The notes beneath the pieces are model-generated. The model had not been told where the DNA came from. It did not search any database and saw only the letters and a program-made list of their open reading frames with translations. The translations under genes and the position numbers were made by a program. DNA of 64,000 bases from Scatophagus argus (taxonomy: Eukaryota > Chordata > Actinopteri > Scatophagidae), in assembly GCF_020382885.2 (NCBI RefSeq), contig NC_058513.1, forward strand, positions 19,468,213 to 19,532,212. Direction: 5' to 3'. Of the stretch, positions 12,707 through 24,025 are shown one piece after another; position 1 is the first letter of the stretch, and every line of letters starts with the position of its first letter.

Positions 12707-12750
12707 CTGTATCTGGTGGAGACACTTTGGAGTGTCTCCACCAGATACAG
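12707..12750. repeat. Perfect 20-bp hairpin with a 4-base loop
   Basis: Bases 12707-12726 are the exact reverse complement of 12731-12750, separated by TTGG. No terminator-like T run follows and no gene ends here. The stem is shorter than a typical animal pre-miRNA. Confidence 0.95.
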
Positions 12751-13267
12751 TAAAACTCTGATGCATGAAGTACTTTCAGTTTTGATACCTTGTTGCAGGA
12801 CGTGTACGGCAGAGTTCTCCGTGAAGTCGTAGCACCCAGGTTACAGCTGCCTCCGTCGGTCACTTCCAAGCCGACAGGGCGTCTGCGTGCTGTGAGACGA
12901 TCACACGGAGCTGAAGAGTCCTGCTGCCTCCGAAAACACGCCGACTGAAAACCCCACGCCGTCCCGGGTTTTCACGGGCAGGATCCTGGACGCCGGCCGA
13001 CGACATCTTCAGCAGCGGGCAGATGCTCACACGGACGCAGCGGCGAAGACAGACGGTGGACACACTCAGGCAGGACGAGTGGGACGGACGGACGTCACAC
13101 CAACATGTTTCAAGGCTTTCACTCTGGTGTCAGGAGACAGACGGCATCTGCAGCCGTCCAATGGCAGGCGGCCAGGACGCTCTCATACACACACACACAC
13201 ACACACAGCTGGACTGAAGACGTCACACAGGCAGGAGCTGATGGGGTTGACAGCGAGGACCATCAGA

Positions 13268-13270
<3 letters not shown>

Positions 13271-13306
<36 letters not shown>
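13271..13306. repeat. (CTGT)n microsatellite
   Basis: Nine uninterrupted CTGT units. The same motif recurs next to splice acceptors of rab40b and p4ha1 in this window. Confidence 0.95.
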
Positions 13307-13452
13307 AGCAACATGAGGCTCAGAGCAGACAGACAAAGTGTCTCACTGTGTGTGTGTGGGACAAAATGCAAGTCCCCATGGGGAAATGAATAACCTTTAG
13401 GGTGAAGACTTGGTTTAAGGTGAGGTTGAGTTTGAGGTTTAGGTTAAGGTCA

Positions 13453-13528
13453 GAGTAAAGGTCAAAGGTCAGAGTAAAGGTCAAAGGTCAGAGTAAAGGT
13501 CAAAGGTCAGAGTAAAGGTCAAAGGTGT
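13453..13528 (+). promoter_or_regulatory. 19-bp tandem repeat carrying DR1 nuclear-receptor motifs
   Basis: Unit AGAGTAAAGGTCAAAGGTC repeats with exact 19-base spacing. Each of three units contains AGGTCAAAGGTCA (13459-13471, 13478-13490, 13497-13509). This is the exact DR1 arrangement bound by HNF4, RXR/PPAR and COUP-TF type receptors. A fourth unit at 13516 has a damaged second half-site (AGGTGT). Whether any receptor uses it is inference; a tandem repeat could produce the motif by chance. Confidence 0.6.
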
Positions 13529-13612
13529 CAGGGTTAGGCAAGTTATGGTTTTGGTTTTAGTAAGTCATGTAAGTCTATGTAATGTCCCCATTGGGCATGA
13601 AAACCTAAACTG

Positions 13613-14453
13613 TGTGTGCGCCTCACTGTGTGTGTGAGTGTGTCACTGTGTGTGTGCGTGTGTGTGTGTGTGCCTCACTGTGTGTGTGCCTCACTGTGTG
13701 TGTCTCACTGTGTGTGTGTGTGTGTGTGTGTGTGCCTCACTGTGTGTGTGTGTGTGTGTGTGCCTCACTGTGTGTGTGCGTGTGTGCCTCACTGTGTGTG
13801 TGTGTGTGTGTGCCTCACTGTGTGTGTGTGTGTGTGTGCCTCACTGTGTGTGTGCGTGTGTGTGTGTGTGCCTCACTGTGTGTGTGTGTGTGTGTGTGTG
13901 CCTCACTGTGTGTGTGTGTGTGTGTGTGCCTCACTGTGTGTGTGCGTGTGTGCCTCACTGTGTGTGTGTGTGTGTGTGCCTCACTGTGTGTGTGTGTGTG
14001 TGTGTGCCTCACTGTGTGTGTGTGTGTGTGTGTGTGCCTCACTGTGTGTGTGTGTGTGCCTCACTGTGTGTGTGCCTCACTGTGTGTGCCTCACTGTGTG
14101 TGTGTGTATGTGTGTGTCTCACTGTGTGTGCCTCACTGTGTGTGTGTGTGTGTGTGCCTCACTGTGTGTGCGTGTGTGTGTGTGCCTCACTGTGTGTGTG
14201 TGTGTGTCTCACTGTGTGTGTCTCACTGTGTGTGTGTGTGTGCCTCACTGTGTGTGCGTGTGTGTGTGTGCCTCACTGTGTGTGTGTGTGTGTCTCACTG
14301 TGTGTGTGTGTGTGTGTGTGTGTGCCTCACTGTGTGTGTGCGTGTGTGTGTGTGTGCCTCACTGTGTGTGTGTGTGTGTCTCACTGTGTGTGCCTCACTG
14401 TGTGTGTGTGTGTGTCTCACTGTGTGTGTCTCACTGTGTGTGTGTGTGTGTGT
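13613..14453. repeat. Interrupted (TG)n array with CCTCACTG or TCTCACTG spacers
   Basis: About 840 bases of TG runs broken every 15-35 bases by GCCTCACTG or TCTCACTG, giving a higher-order minisatellite. All three forward frames stay open and read as Cys-Val repeats, which shows repeat structure and not coding. Confidence 0.97.
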
Positions 14454-14617
14454 ACAGGTACACTGCCCCACACTGTTCTCTGTTTATCCACACTGTGTGC
14501 TGTGAGGGCTTCTCTGTCGCAGCCTGTTTACTCAAACTTATTTTGGGAAAATTCCACGTCTGCACGACTCTGACCATAAATCACTGAATCTGCAGCTTTG
14601 TGGGATGATAGTTTGTG

Positions 14618-14626
<9 letters not shown>

Positions 14627-14661
<35 letters not shown>
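14627..14661. repeat. (CA)n microsatellite
   Basis: Uninterrupted CA run following CTCTCTCACA, between the TG array and the GAT/GAC array. Confidence 0.95.
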
Positions 14662-14664
<3 letters not shown>

Positions 14665-14714
14665 ATGAGTTGTGTTTTTGTTGTGTTGTGTGTTGAACAA
14701 ACACAAGAAAGACA

Positions 14715-14898
14715 ATGACGACGACGACGACGGTGATGACGACGACGACGGTGATGATGATGACGATGACGGTGATGATGATGACGATGATGACGATGAC
14801 GGTGATGACGGTGATGATGGTGATGATGATGATGATGGTGATGATGATGACGATGATGATGATGATGATGGTGATGATGATGGTGATGACGATGACGG

Positions 14899-14929
<31 letters not shown>

Positions 14930-15085
14930 GGTGATGATGATGATGATGACGATGACGGTGATGATGGTGATGGTGATGATGATGATGATGATGATGGTGA
15001 TGATGGTGATGATGATGACGATGACGGTGATGATGGTGATGATGATGATGATGGTGATGATGATGGTGATGATGATGATGATGAT
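14715..15085. repeat. GAT/GAC/GGT trinucleotide array, ending in two telomere-like units
   Basis: About 370 bases of GAT and GAC triplets with periodic GGT. It ends directly in TAACCCTAACCCTC (15085-15098), two copies of the vertebrate telomere hexamer complement. The forward frames read poly-Asp or Met/Thr/Val and the reverse reads poly-Ser; none has flanking coding sequence. Confidence 0.95.
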
Positions 15086-15516
15086 AACCCTAACCCTCTA
15101 ACTGAAACCTTTGCTTGGTGTATTGATGACAGATTTATTGATGCGTTCACTGTTTGTTCATCCCTCCTTCCTGTAGTTTATCAATATGTTGGCTCTGTTT
15201 CTGAATTCATTTATCAGCCATTTATTTATCGTTTCTCATTCTGTCGCTGAACTTGAATGAGTGGCCGACTTCACGGCACTAAAACGTGGTGATGCGCGTG
15301 CTTTGTCGATCCACTCACATCCGCCTGCTCGGCGCTCATCCCTTCATTCGGTTTGTCCATCAGTGAATGCAGCGAACAGGCGGCGTGAAGTCTGAGGCGT
15401 CGCACAGGAAGTCGTGACGCCCAGAGATCCTGTCAGAGAAGCTCTGAGGTGATAAGAACGTTCCTGAACACCGAGCTGTCTTCAGTCAGTGACTGTTTGG
15501 AGGAAGCTGCATTTTA

Positions 15517-15551
15517 TGCTGACTCATCTCAGTAACTGAGATGAGTCAGCA
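15517..15551. promoter_or_regulatory. 35-bp palindrome of two head-to-head NF-E2/NRF2-type sites
   Basis: Arms of 17 bases (15517-15533 and 15535-15551) are exact reverse complements around a single central A. Each arm contains the AP-1 core (TGACTCA at 15520; TGAGTCA at 15543). Each also reads ATGAGTCAGCA on one strand, which matches the NF-E2/NRF2-small MAF consensus. It lies about 220 bases beyond the likely cbx2 poly(A) signal. The symmetry is seen; regulatory use is inferred. Confidence 0.6.
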
Positions 15552-15767
15552 GGATCACAAATCGCTGAACCTCAAAATACTTCCTGGATCTCACAGACAG
15601 ACCGACAACACAAGGGGAGGTGGATCTGCAGGACTTTGCTCTTCTTCTATCCACAAACGGAGAAACCCAACTCACTGTGAAACAGGGACACCTGCTGGAG
15701 AAGAGGAGAACAGCAGCCACAGGATGAAGATGTGAATCACACGCTTTCATTCTTCAGGTACTTATGG

Positions 15768-15773
15768 TTTATT
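15768..15773 (-). terminator. Candidate polyadenylation signal of cbx2
   Basis: AATAAA on the minus strand, 1.47 kb after the cbx2 stop codon. The interval 15774-17246 has no other gene and would be the 3' UTR. Confidence 0.5.
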
Positions 15774-17246
15774 TCCGATACCTTTGAAATGGCGGAGAGG
15801 CACACAGGCTACAAGTGTCTGAAGCTAGTAAGCCAATATGAGCACCAGAAATATTAGATATCACATGGAAAAAACGTATTTACAAATATAAATTAACACA
15901 TATTTGAACTCCAAAAGACACTGTGACAGCAAACGTTTCAAAATGGTATAAAACTGGTAAAGTGATGATGGAAAAGTCTCTTCTGAGATGATGACGTTCA
16001 TACTGTGCGTAGTGCAAGAAATACTGACAATAACAAAAATGAAACAGGAGATAATTCACATTCATGACAGCTTTGGTCCAAAGAGAACTGAATGACGAGT
16101 ACAAAAGCCCACATGGGACTGGAGTATGGATGGACACAGACCGACTTCACGTCTTTTTCTTCTTTTAACATCTTATTCTACACATGCTGCCCTGGATAAA
16201 ACCACTTACTGTAGCTTGGAAACACGTCCGACAAGCACGAAACGTCCTACTCAAACTAATCATCACAAGCAGCTGAGTGGTGGCAGTGGGCTCGAGAGCG
16301 TCTGGAAGAACCTGAGGCACTGGAGAGGTGCTGTTGTACATCCATCTGTAGGCCTTAAGGCCCGTTTGTACACCTTCTAACAAAATGCAGTGTGTAAGCG
16401 GAGAGAGGAAGCTGGTTGTCAGAATGACTCACCGCTCGATTCATCGCTCGTGAGAATTTTATCTAAGAATCTTCCTCAACGGTTTTCACTGGGAAGGATG
16501 ACAAAATAAACTTTGCTCGGTGTCGTGTCATTAGCTGTATCAGCGGGTGGAGCAGTTGGGAGACGTAGCGGGCGGTCGTCTATGGGTCACACATCACACA
16601 ACCCCCGAAGAGTCTGTACATGACAGCTGAGCAAACACTTTCAAAGTCTCAACGTCAAACCAAACTTCATTCAAAAAACTTACAATTTAATGCCGACTGT
16701 CCTCAGCGAGTTCTGAGGTTTTTCTGAGTAGCTGCAACTATGCTGCTTCCAAAATGCTCCACCACAAACTAAATTCTAGTTCAGGTCTGCGGACTACGCT
16801 GTGACCACCACAAACCAGAAACCATTCACCTCTGATGTCACACACACACACACACTCTCTCTGAATGTTCATTTGTTTCTTCTCCAGACACAGACTGCAT
16901 TTTAATATCAGGTGGAAACGAGGTCAGGGTTCCTACATGGTTTCTACAAATACTTGACCAAAAGTGTTTCATATTTAGCATGATGTCCACTGTGTTTCTG
17001 TCCTCTACTGCGCATGTCACTTCCCTGCATGAGTGAAACCACAGAAGCTTTCGCCTCCTTGGACAGCACGAGAAGCTTCTCAAACCTGTGGTGCATTTCT
17101 ACATGGTAAAAAGATCTGGAAATGACTGGAATCTCTGTGGATGAACATCCGAAGGAGTAGGAACCCTGAGACCTGTTGCAGGAAGTGTTGTGAGACAGTT
17201 TGGTCCAGCTCAGCTCCGCACACTGAGGCATCGTCACAGATGTCCT

Positions 17247-20200
17247 TCAGTGATTCCGTGAGTTGAAGAATCCCACGCTGGTCGGCGACTCCTTCACCGT
17301 CACCGTGATGAAGTTGGCTGTGACGTCGGTGACGAACACGTGCTCCAGGAGGCTCCGGGCCGGTCGCCAGTCCGTTTCCGTGTCCGACTCTGTGGCGTCG
17401 TTGCCGAGGCTGGGCCTGCTGTTGTTTGGATACAGGGTGGCATCGTGCTCTGATTCGCTGCTGCTGGTCTCATCAGAGTCACCGGCGCTGAGCTCGTTAA
17501 CGCTCCGATTCTGAGAGCTGAGCCCGTGTTTCCTGTCGTCGTGCCTCCCGCTGCTTCCTGCCAACATGTCCTTCCCCCCTCTCTGCTCTGCAGCGCCGCC
17601 TGCCATCAGACCGGAGCGCTGCAACCCGGCTGATGTCCGAGTCTCTTTCACAGTCCCCACCGCTCCTTTGACGACGAGGCTGCCGCCGCTCCTCAGGGTC
17701 GACCTGGCCGCAGCTCCGGCGCTGCCGCTCGTGTTGTTTCCCTGATGGCTGCTGCCAGCTGGCGGCTTGTTGACGCTCTGCAGGTTGAGGGCTCGCAGGC
17801 TGAGCGCCTGACTGGTTCGGTCTCGAGGCGTAGGTGAGGACGACGGTTTGGAAAGACCGGAGTTCTGCTGCAGGTGTTGAATCAACCCGGTCGGACCTCC
17901 AACAGCCTCCTGCCTCCTCGGGCTCAGCGGGGAGCGCTGGGCTGTCTGGCCTCCCCCGAAGCTGCTGTGCAGACCCAACGATCCCGAACCTCCACCTTGT
18001 TTCAGAGGAGACGCCTTGAAGCCGTCTCCTCTGCTGCTGCCAGTTTCTGAGACGGAGCGCTTCAGCTCAGACAGAGAGTTCTTACTTTGCTGGGACAGGC
18101 TGCTTTTGTTGTATGAGGAGGAGCCAGAGGACGGAGACATGGAGCGACCGGTCCAAATGCAGCTGAGCGATCCGGATTTGGAGGCGGCTGTCTGGCAGAA
18201 GGAGCTGGTGGAGGTCTGGGAGGCGGAGGCAGCCTCGTCTCTGGAGGTCCTGCTCAGCCCAGTGTAGGTGAAGCTGGCTGGCTGCAGCGGTTTCTTGACA
18301 CCGGGTCGAGGCTCCTCCCTGCTTGGTCTGACCACCTGGTGGTGACGCTGAGGTGGTGGAGGAGGAGGAGGAGGAGGAGGAGGAGGAGGAGGTCTACTCT
18401 TCGCTTGCCTTAAAGCCCTCAGGTCAGGGTGGAGCGGCTTCCTCCCACGCTTCTTCTTGCGTGGAGGATCTGGTTTGGCCAGCACGATCTGAGGCCTCTT
18501 CTGGGGGACGGGGTGGACACGAGGGCTGGCCTTTTTCTTTGTGTGCTCCTCATCCTCTGAGGAAGAGGAGGAGGCAGACGATGAGAGGCCAGAGGAAGAG
18601 GAGGACAAGGAGCGGCTGTCTTTGGTAGCAGCTGGTTCAGGCGGCTGAAAAGAAAAGAATAAAATGAGTTTTTTGAGTTTGTGCTGTGTGCATCTCTTCA
18701 GCTTCAGGAAGCGTCTGTGCACATCACATTACCAGGATCTTGCGTGGACGTCCTCTCGGTCTCTTGCCTTTCTTCTGGAACAGAAGCTCCCTCTCTTGTT
18801 CTCTAAAAAATATCAACACAATGTGTCATTTCAGAGAAAATGCTGTAGAGTCCACTGAGAGTGACAGGACATCCAGGATGCGTTCAGCTGCAAAGGGCCT
18901 GAAGGCCACATTGATGCTTTTCTCTGTCTTATATGATGTATGTAAACATTATAATTTTGGACTGTTGGACAAAATAAATAATTAGAAATTATTTTTAACC
19001 ATTTTCTGACATTTGAGAGACTGGGCGATTTGTTGAATAATAGAACAGTCAATAATTAAAATAACTTGTTGTTTCTTTTTGTAATGACTTTTAGTTTTTC
19101 ATCTTTGTCAAGGTTTTTTTCCATCCCACCATGTCCTTCTGTATGAAAATATCCCATGAAAACTGTCACACATAGACTCAACTGATTTGTGTGTGTGCGT
19201 GTGTGTATGTGTCAGCACTAACAAACTGCGACCACATTAAAACAAACACACACCTCTTGTGAAACGCAGCCAGTAGCCTCGGGTCCAAAATATTCTCCTC
19301 TGGCTCCCAGCTGTTGTGCCTGAAAACATCACAGAGCTGTTTGAACAGAGCATTTTTACAAACATCACGTGAACACAACCTCGGGGTCTGCGTTTGAAAG
19401 GCTCGGCTCAGCTTCAGTTTGTGTGTGACGTTTATGGCCTGTGGGGGGCAGCACAGCAGGCTGACGGAACAGCACTAACATATTGTCACTGTGTAAAGTC
19501 CTATGTACACTCAGCAGGCGCAGGGCAACCTGATGGTTGTTTCACCTGCTGAATCTCAGTCTGATGTTCCCGTTTCTGGTCTCCACCCCCTCTGAGACTT
19601 TGTGATGGCAAATCTTCTATTTTTTATTGACATTTTACAGAGTAAATAATCAATCGTAAAGTAATCGCTAACTACAGTCATTAATATACTCTTTAAGTCC
19701 TAATATTACACCCAATGCTAATGCATGCTAGAATATGTGAACTGTGCAGCAGTAACTCTGCACGGTACCAGTTACACACGATGTGTCAAACTGGCCCGAG
19801 ACCACAATAAAAACTGCAGAGTTCGAGTAAATTTGCGAGGCCTTTCACCATGTGCACGAAAAAAAAAGACAAAAACGACATATTTTGTGATGTGGTTGAC
19901 GGGGATGCAGGAGACCCAGCGGAGCCTGCAGCGGGTCTGATGCTGGCACTAGCATCAGCTTCTCGGTGAGAAAACGGCACAGAACAGCCGAAGAATGAGA
20001 GCAGAAATGGCTGCTGGAGAAGCGAGCAGCCACTGTGCGTTTATCCGTCGGTGTGTTAAAGCGAAATCCGCTGGATCTGCCTCCTCTGGTCGGGTTAAAC
20101 CCCCACAGCAGGAGCGTAAACACCGCGGCACAGCCGGCCTGCATTGTTTGGTGCCATTTTTCACTGTTAGCTCCTGTATGCGTCGTTAGCCGCGGCGGCT

Positions 20201-20426
20201 AGGGGGCTAGCTAGCTACTTACTTGGACGACCACCCCCTCCACTTGACCAGATACTCAAACTTGCCCTGTGAAAGAGGACAGAAAATGTCAGAGAAACGC
20301 GAAGAAAGGAGTCCGGCGAGAGGACGTGTCCCCGCGGAGCCGCTGGCGGCCTTTTCTTACCTTTCTCGGCCGTTTGCTGAGGATGCATTCCGCATCAAAT
20401 ACCTGGCCGACTGTGACCCCCTCCAT
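17247..20426 (-). CDS. cbx2: Chromobox 2, Polycomb repressive complex 1 subunit
   Basis: Five exons join in phase: 20426-20361, 20266-20223, 19319-19254, 18802-18733, 18644-17247, giving 547 residues (human CBX2 has 532). The protein brings canonical PRC1 to H3K27me3 chromatin. Residues 8-60 are a chromodomain with aromatic cage F10, W31 and W34. An AT-hook (KRPRGRPRK, 72-80) follows, then a serine-rich patch (about 94-111) before SEDEEH, of the kind phosphorylated in CBX2. A second hook (KKKRGRKP, about 145-152) precedes LHPDLRALR. The last 41 residues form the Pc box (RSLLEHVFVTDVTAN) that binds RING1. The two hooks and the tail distinguish CBX2 from CBX4, 6, 7 and 8. A run of 14 prolines (about 167-180) comes from a GGA microsatellite at 18358-18390. 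The start ATG at 20426 begins MEGVTVGQVF and gives the usual short pre-chromodomain leader. Confidence 0.96.
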
Positions 20427-22659
20427 TACTACAGCGGCAGCCCCTCACGACGAGCAGGCAGCGCGCTTTTGACCCCGCACGGCCACCGTAGGTCCTCTGT
20501 GAGCGCTGTAATGAATAATAATAAACCCTTTATAATACTTCTTTAAATAATATAAAATCATTCAGTAAAATCGCACACCATTCATACTACTGATAATAAT
20601 AATAAGGCGATGATGATGATGATGATGATGATGCTCCCTAAGGTTTTATAATTATTGTGTCACAGTAAGCATCCATTTCTCAGAAAACATAAACACCAGT
20701 GGGATAACCAGTAAGTGATTTATCAAGACTTTCTTCTACAAATCTGAGGTACTTGTACTTTAGCCTACTTGAGTCTTTTCGTGCCACTTTCTACTGCACA
20801 ACACCGCAGATGAAAATATTTTTACTTCTCGACATTTATCTGACCGTTACTGTACACACAAACATATGACCAGTTTACACAATCTGAAGTTTTGTGTGAA
20901 TTAAACCGCCCAGCAGTTGAAACAGGTACAGCCACAGCAAATGCACACCGAGTAGAAATGATCATCTCAGTCATTTTCCCGGTAAAAACATTTTTAGATC
21001 TGCTTTGGCTCGGGCTGATTGTGACCACATCTCTCACTGTTTTAACAGTTTTTACAAATACTTGCATTCAATATTTATACTTAAAGCTTTTACCTATAAC
21101 ATCGTATTTTACAGTGTAGTATTGGTACATTTACTTCTGTAAAGTATCTGAATTCTTCCTCCACTGCTGGTTCTGAGTGTTTTACCAGAATCTTCAAAGA
21201 GTTTTCTAACTGTTTGTACGGATTGTTTATTTATTTATTATTGCTATTATTATTAGATTATTATTATTGCTGCAAGATAACAAGATATTTAAAGTCTCCT
21301 TCCACGGCTCTTGTTTCTTCACTGATGTTTGACTGATTGCTGAAGAACGAAAGCTTCTCTGTGCTCGCCTTGAATCTCAGTTAACACCTGGACGTACAAT
21401 ACATCCTCTCTATCCTTATCTTCTCAGGCAAACCAGATATAACTTACAGTATACGTGTATATACATGTCTGTACACGGTATGTACCGTGCGTTATAGTAA
21501 ATGATTCATTGGACGATATTTTCTACACATGCTGTGACTTGAATTTTGAACAGCGATGAGCTAAAGCGGAACCTTTGCAGTCGTGTTTAGAGGGGAGCTA
21601 ATTCTGTGTTGCACAAGGGTTCGGTGTGTTTCCGTTTGGTATGTTTTGTAAGGTTTTGCTGTCCGGCGCTGAATGACAGTGAATGACAAACGTCATCGTG
21701 TAAGGTACCAGCACGTTGAAGGTTGTTTTAAATAAGCCAAGTAAAGCGACGTAAAGTAAACCGCATTCGTAACGGACTCAGCCGTTCTGTTAGCATGTTA
21801 GCTGTTGGCCTGCCGGTGACTCCTGATACTGCTGGTCACAAACGGCTACGTGATGATCGTTAGCTCGCTTTGTCGGATTTATTAACTTGTTCAGTCAGCA
21901 CCAGTAAAGCCAAACTTAAACTTTAACATTGCTCTGATATCAGGTAAGTGATTTATTCCGCGGCAAAATAAATGTCTTATGTAAACAATTGACATGAAGG
22001 CTGAATGTGTTTTAGCGCTTACATTCACACTCTGTTATGTGACTGGTGTGAGACGTTCAGTATCTTCAGTGTTCGCCGGAAAATTCGGCACGTGACCCAC
22101 CAGAAACACAAGCTCGATTTACACAGAACAGGTCACTTCTTAGAGAGTCCACAGTGAAAAGAGACTTTTGTCACATTGGAAAAGTATTTCCGTGACAAGT
22201 AAGCAAGGCGGGATTAAAGTGTGAGCTTTTGAACGGGGTTTGGTTTGCTGCTCTCACTCACAGAACATAGAAAGTCTTCAAAGTCGAGCTGTAACGATTC
22301 GTCGGTTACTTGAGAATGAGGTGACTGAAGTGCAGCAGTTTTGATAATTGATTACTCATTTATTTTTGAGCCATTATTAACACACATTTGATGGTTCCTG
22401 GTTCTAAAATGTGAGAATTTGCTGCTCTTCTTTTCAACACTGTGTTTTTAAACCAAAATTATTGAAGATTAATCAATAATTAATGATTAGTTGCACCCCT
22501 ACTTAACAGAAACAAAAATTGATTGTTTTTTCAGATTCTACCAATCTTTGCAGAGGTTTTATATTTTGTACTGTGAAATGTCTCGGAGCTGACTGCATGT
22601 GTTTGCCCTCCATCCAGGTGAGTTTCAGCTTCAGGTGTGGACTGACAGCCGTACCAGCC
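20427..22659. other. Divergent promoter interval between cbx2 and cox11
   Basis: The two genes start head to head about 2.2 kb apart. The interval holds a (GAT)n run at 20605-20632, a minus-strand AAGTAC-family repeat (about 20.75-21.17 kb) and an E-box CACGTG at 22089. A plausible cox11 5' untranslated exon ends at a strong donor, CAG|GTAAGTG, at 21943/21944. An acceptor such as TTCAG at about 22634 could join it to the coding exon. The leader exon is inference. Confidence 0.45.
20745..21175 (-). repeat. AAGTACTTTACT-type interspersed repeat, near full-length copy
   Basis: Read on the minus strand it begins CCAGCAGTGGAGGAAGAATTC and continues CAGATACTTTACAGAAGTAA, matching the start of the copy at 10888. 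It ends near AAGTACAAGTACCTCAG. Confidence 0.65.
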
Positions 22660-23805
22660 ATGCTGCTCAACCTCCTGGTACGTCAGTCCCTCAGCTTCCG
22701 TCAGACGTTCTTAACGCGGTGTGTCCAGACTCCAAGGTCTCTGCACTCACAGGCCGAGAACTTCCTGCAACGCAGGCTTCCCCTGCGCTCCCCCACTCAG
22801 AGCCGAGGCGCCAAGAGCCGAAACAGGAAGTCCCAGGAGGAGGACTGGAAAACCAGGAACAAGACTGCGCTGACATACATCGTTGCGGCTGGGGTGGGGA
22901 TGATCGGCTTGTCGTACGCCTCGGTGCCGCTCTACAGGCTCTACTGTCAGGTGAGGGAATGAACTTAACTTCCTGTACCTGAGCACCTCCAGCCTGCAGG
23001 TGTGACAGCTCTTTGTCCTCTCAGGCGTCGGGTCTCGGTGGCACGGCCGTGGCCGGACACAGCACAGACCAGGTGGAGACGATGCAGCCAGTGAAGGAAC
23101 GTGTCATCAAGATCACCTTCAACGCAGATCTACACGCCAGCATGCGGTGGAACTTCAAACCACAGCAGACGGAGATCTTTGTGAGTCCTGGTTCCTCCTC
23201 AGCACTACTTTCTCAATTCACATTTTGCTCTGTCAGTCTCATTCACTGAAAAGAGTGAAAAGAAATTCACAGGGCCAGGCGTCACATCCTGCTGTCCAGT
23301 CATTTTCCAGCAGTCAGTGAATGCAACCCCAGACCTGTTCTGGTTCTGATTCAGGTCTGGATTCGAGTCAGATTCATCTGTGATTCGCGATGTTTTAGAT
23401 GATGTTTGTTGTGCAGGTGGTTCCAGGTGAGACGGCGTTGGCTTTCTACAGAGCAAAGAACCCCACAGATAAACCAATCATTGGCATCTCCACCTACAAC
23501 GTGGTTCCCTTTGAGGCGGGACAGTACTTCAACAAGATCCAGGTAGTCCACGAGGCTCTGAGAAATCTCCCATGTGTCCTTGGTGACAAACTAATTCTTT
23601 GGTCGTCTCTCTGCAGTGTTTCTGCTTCGAGGAGCAGCGTCTGAACCCTCACGAGGAGGTGGACATGCCCGTCTTCTTCTACATCGACCCGGAGTTTGAC
23701 GAGGACCCCAGGATGGCCCGAGTGGACACCATCACTCTGTCCTACACCTTCTTCGAGGCCAAGGAGGGTCAGAAACTACCTCTGCCTGGATTCCGCTACA
23801 ACTGA
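22660..23805 (+). CDS. cox11: COX11, cytochrome c oxidase copper chaperone
   Basis: Four exons join in phase 0: 22660-22950, 23025-23180, 23417-23542, 23617-23805, giving 253 residues. COX11 sits in the mitochondrial inner membrane and delivers copper to the CuB centre of subunit 1 of complex IV. The N-terminus (MLLNLLVRQSLSFRQTF) is basic and amphipathic, as for a mitochondrial presequence. A transmembrane helix spans about 70-92, followed by the conserved YRLYCQ with C96. The intermembrane domain holds the copper-binding CFCF motif (192-195) and EEVDMPVFFYIDPEF, then LSYTFFEAKEG near the end. An in-frame ORF extends upstream of 22660, but that region looks like leader or intron and the 22660 ATG starts the targeting sequence. 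COX11 lies near NOG on human 17q22, consistent with the noggin in this window. Confidence 0.96.
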
Positions 23806-24004
23806 TCCTTCCGCAGCTGCTGCACTGAGACGCTCGCCAAAATACCTGATTCTGGTTTATACCTCAGCCCAACGAGAAAAAATACTCCAAGACAGAAGTC
23901 AAAGACCCGATCGATCGGAGGTGGCGGTTCAGGCACAGCCCGGTCAGCTGCTGCCTCCTGGGTCTCACCAGCTGACCCTTCAAACTCCACCGGCTGAGGT
24001 TCTG

Positions 24005-24010
24005 AATAAA
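24005..24010 (+). terminator. Candidate polyadenylation signal of cox11
   Basis: AATAAA 200 bases after the cox11 stop codon, defining a short 3' UTR. Confidence 0.6.
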
Positions 24011-24025
24011 GGTGGTTTTTCTTGG

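Larger units (their letters stand above)
10394..15767. other. Intergenic interval between noggin and the cbx2 3' end
   Basis: It begins with the noggin 3' UTR (an ATTAAA near 10757 is a possible poly(A) signal). The rest is repeat-rich: an AAGTAC-family repeat, two inverted-repeat structures, a CCCAGGAGTC minisatellite, a DR1 tandem array, about 840 bases of interrupted TG repeat, about 370 bases of GAT/GAC repeat and a 35-base palindrome, each listed separately. Long ORFs over the TG and GAT/GAC blocks are products of the repeats and are not genes. Confidence 0.8.

Noticed and set aside
12707-12750. Rho-independent style terminator or miRNA gene
   Set aside because: This is a vertebrate genome, so a bacterial terminator does not apply, and the 20-bp stem is too short for a standard pre-miRNA.
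13612-14587. Three long overlapping ORFs reading Cys-Val-Cys-Val
   Set aside because: They are open only because the (TG)n/CCTCACTG repeat has no stop in any forward frame; there are no splice signals and no family resemblance.
15085-15098. Interstitial telomere
   Set aside because: Only two TAACCC units; too short to be more than a chance extension of the neighbouring simple repeats.
14581-15250. Poly-Asp, poly-Met/Thr and poly-Ser ORFs on both strands
   Set aside because: All arise from the GAT/GAC trinucleotide array; both strands are open at once, which indicates a repeat and not a gene.
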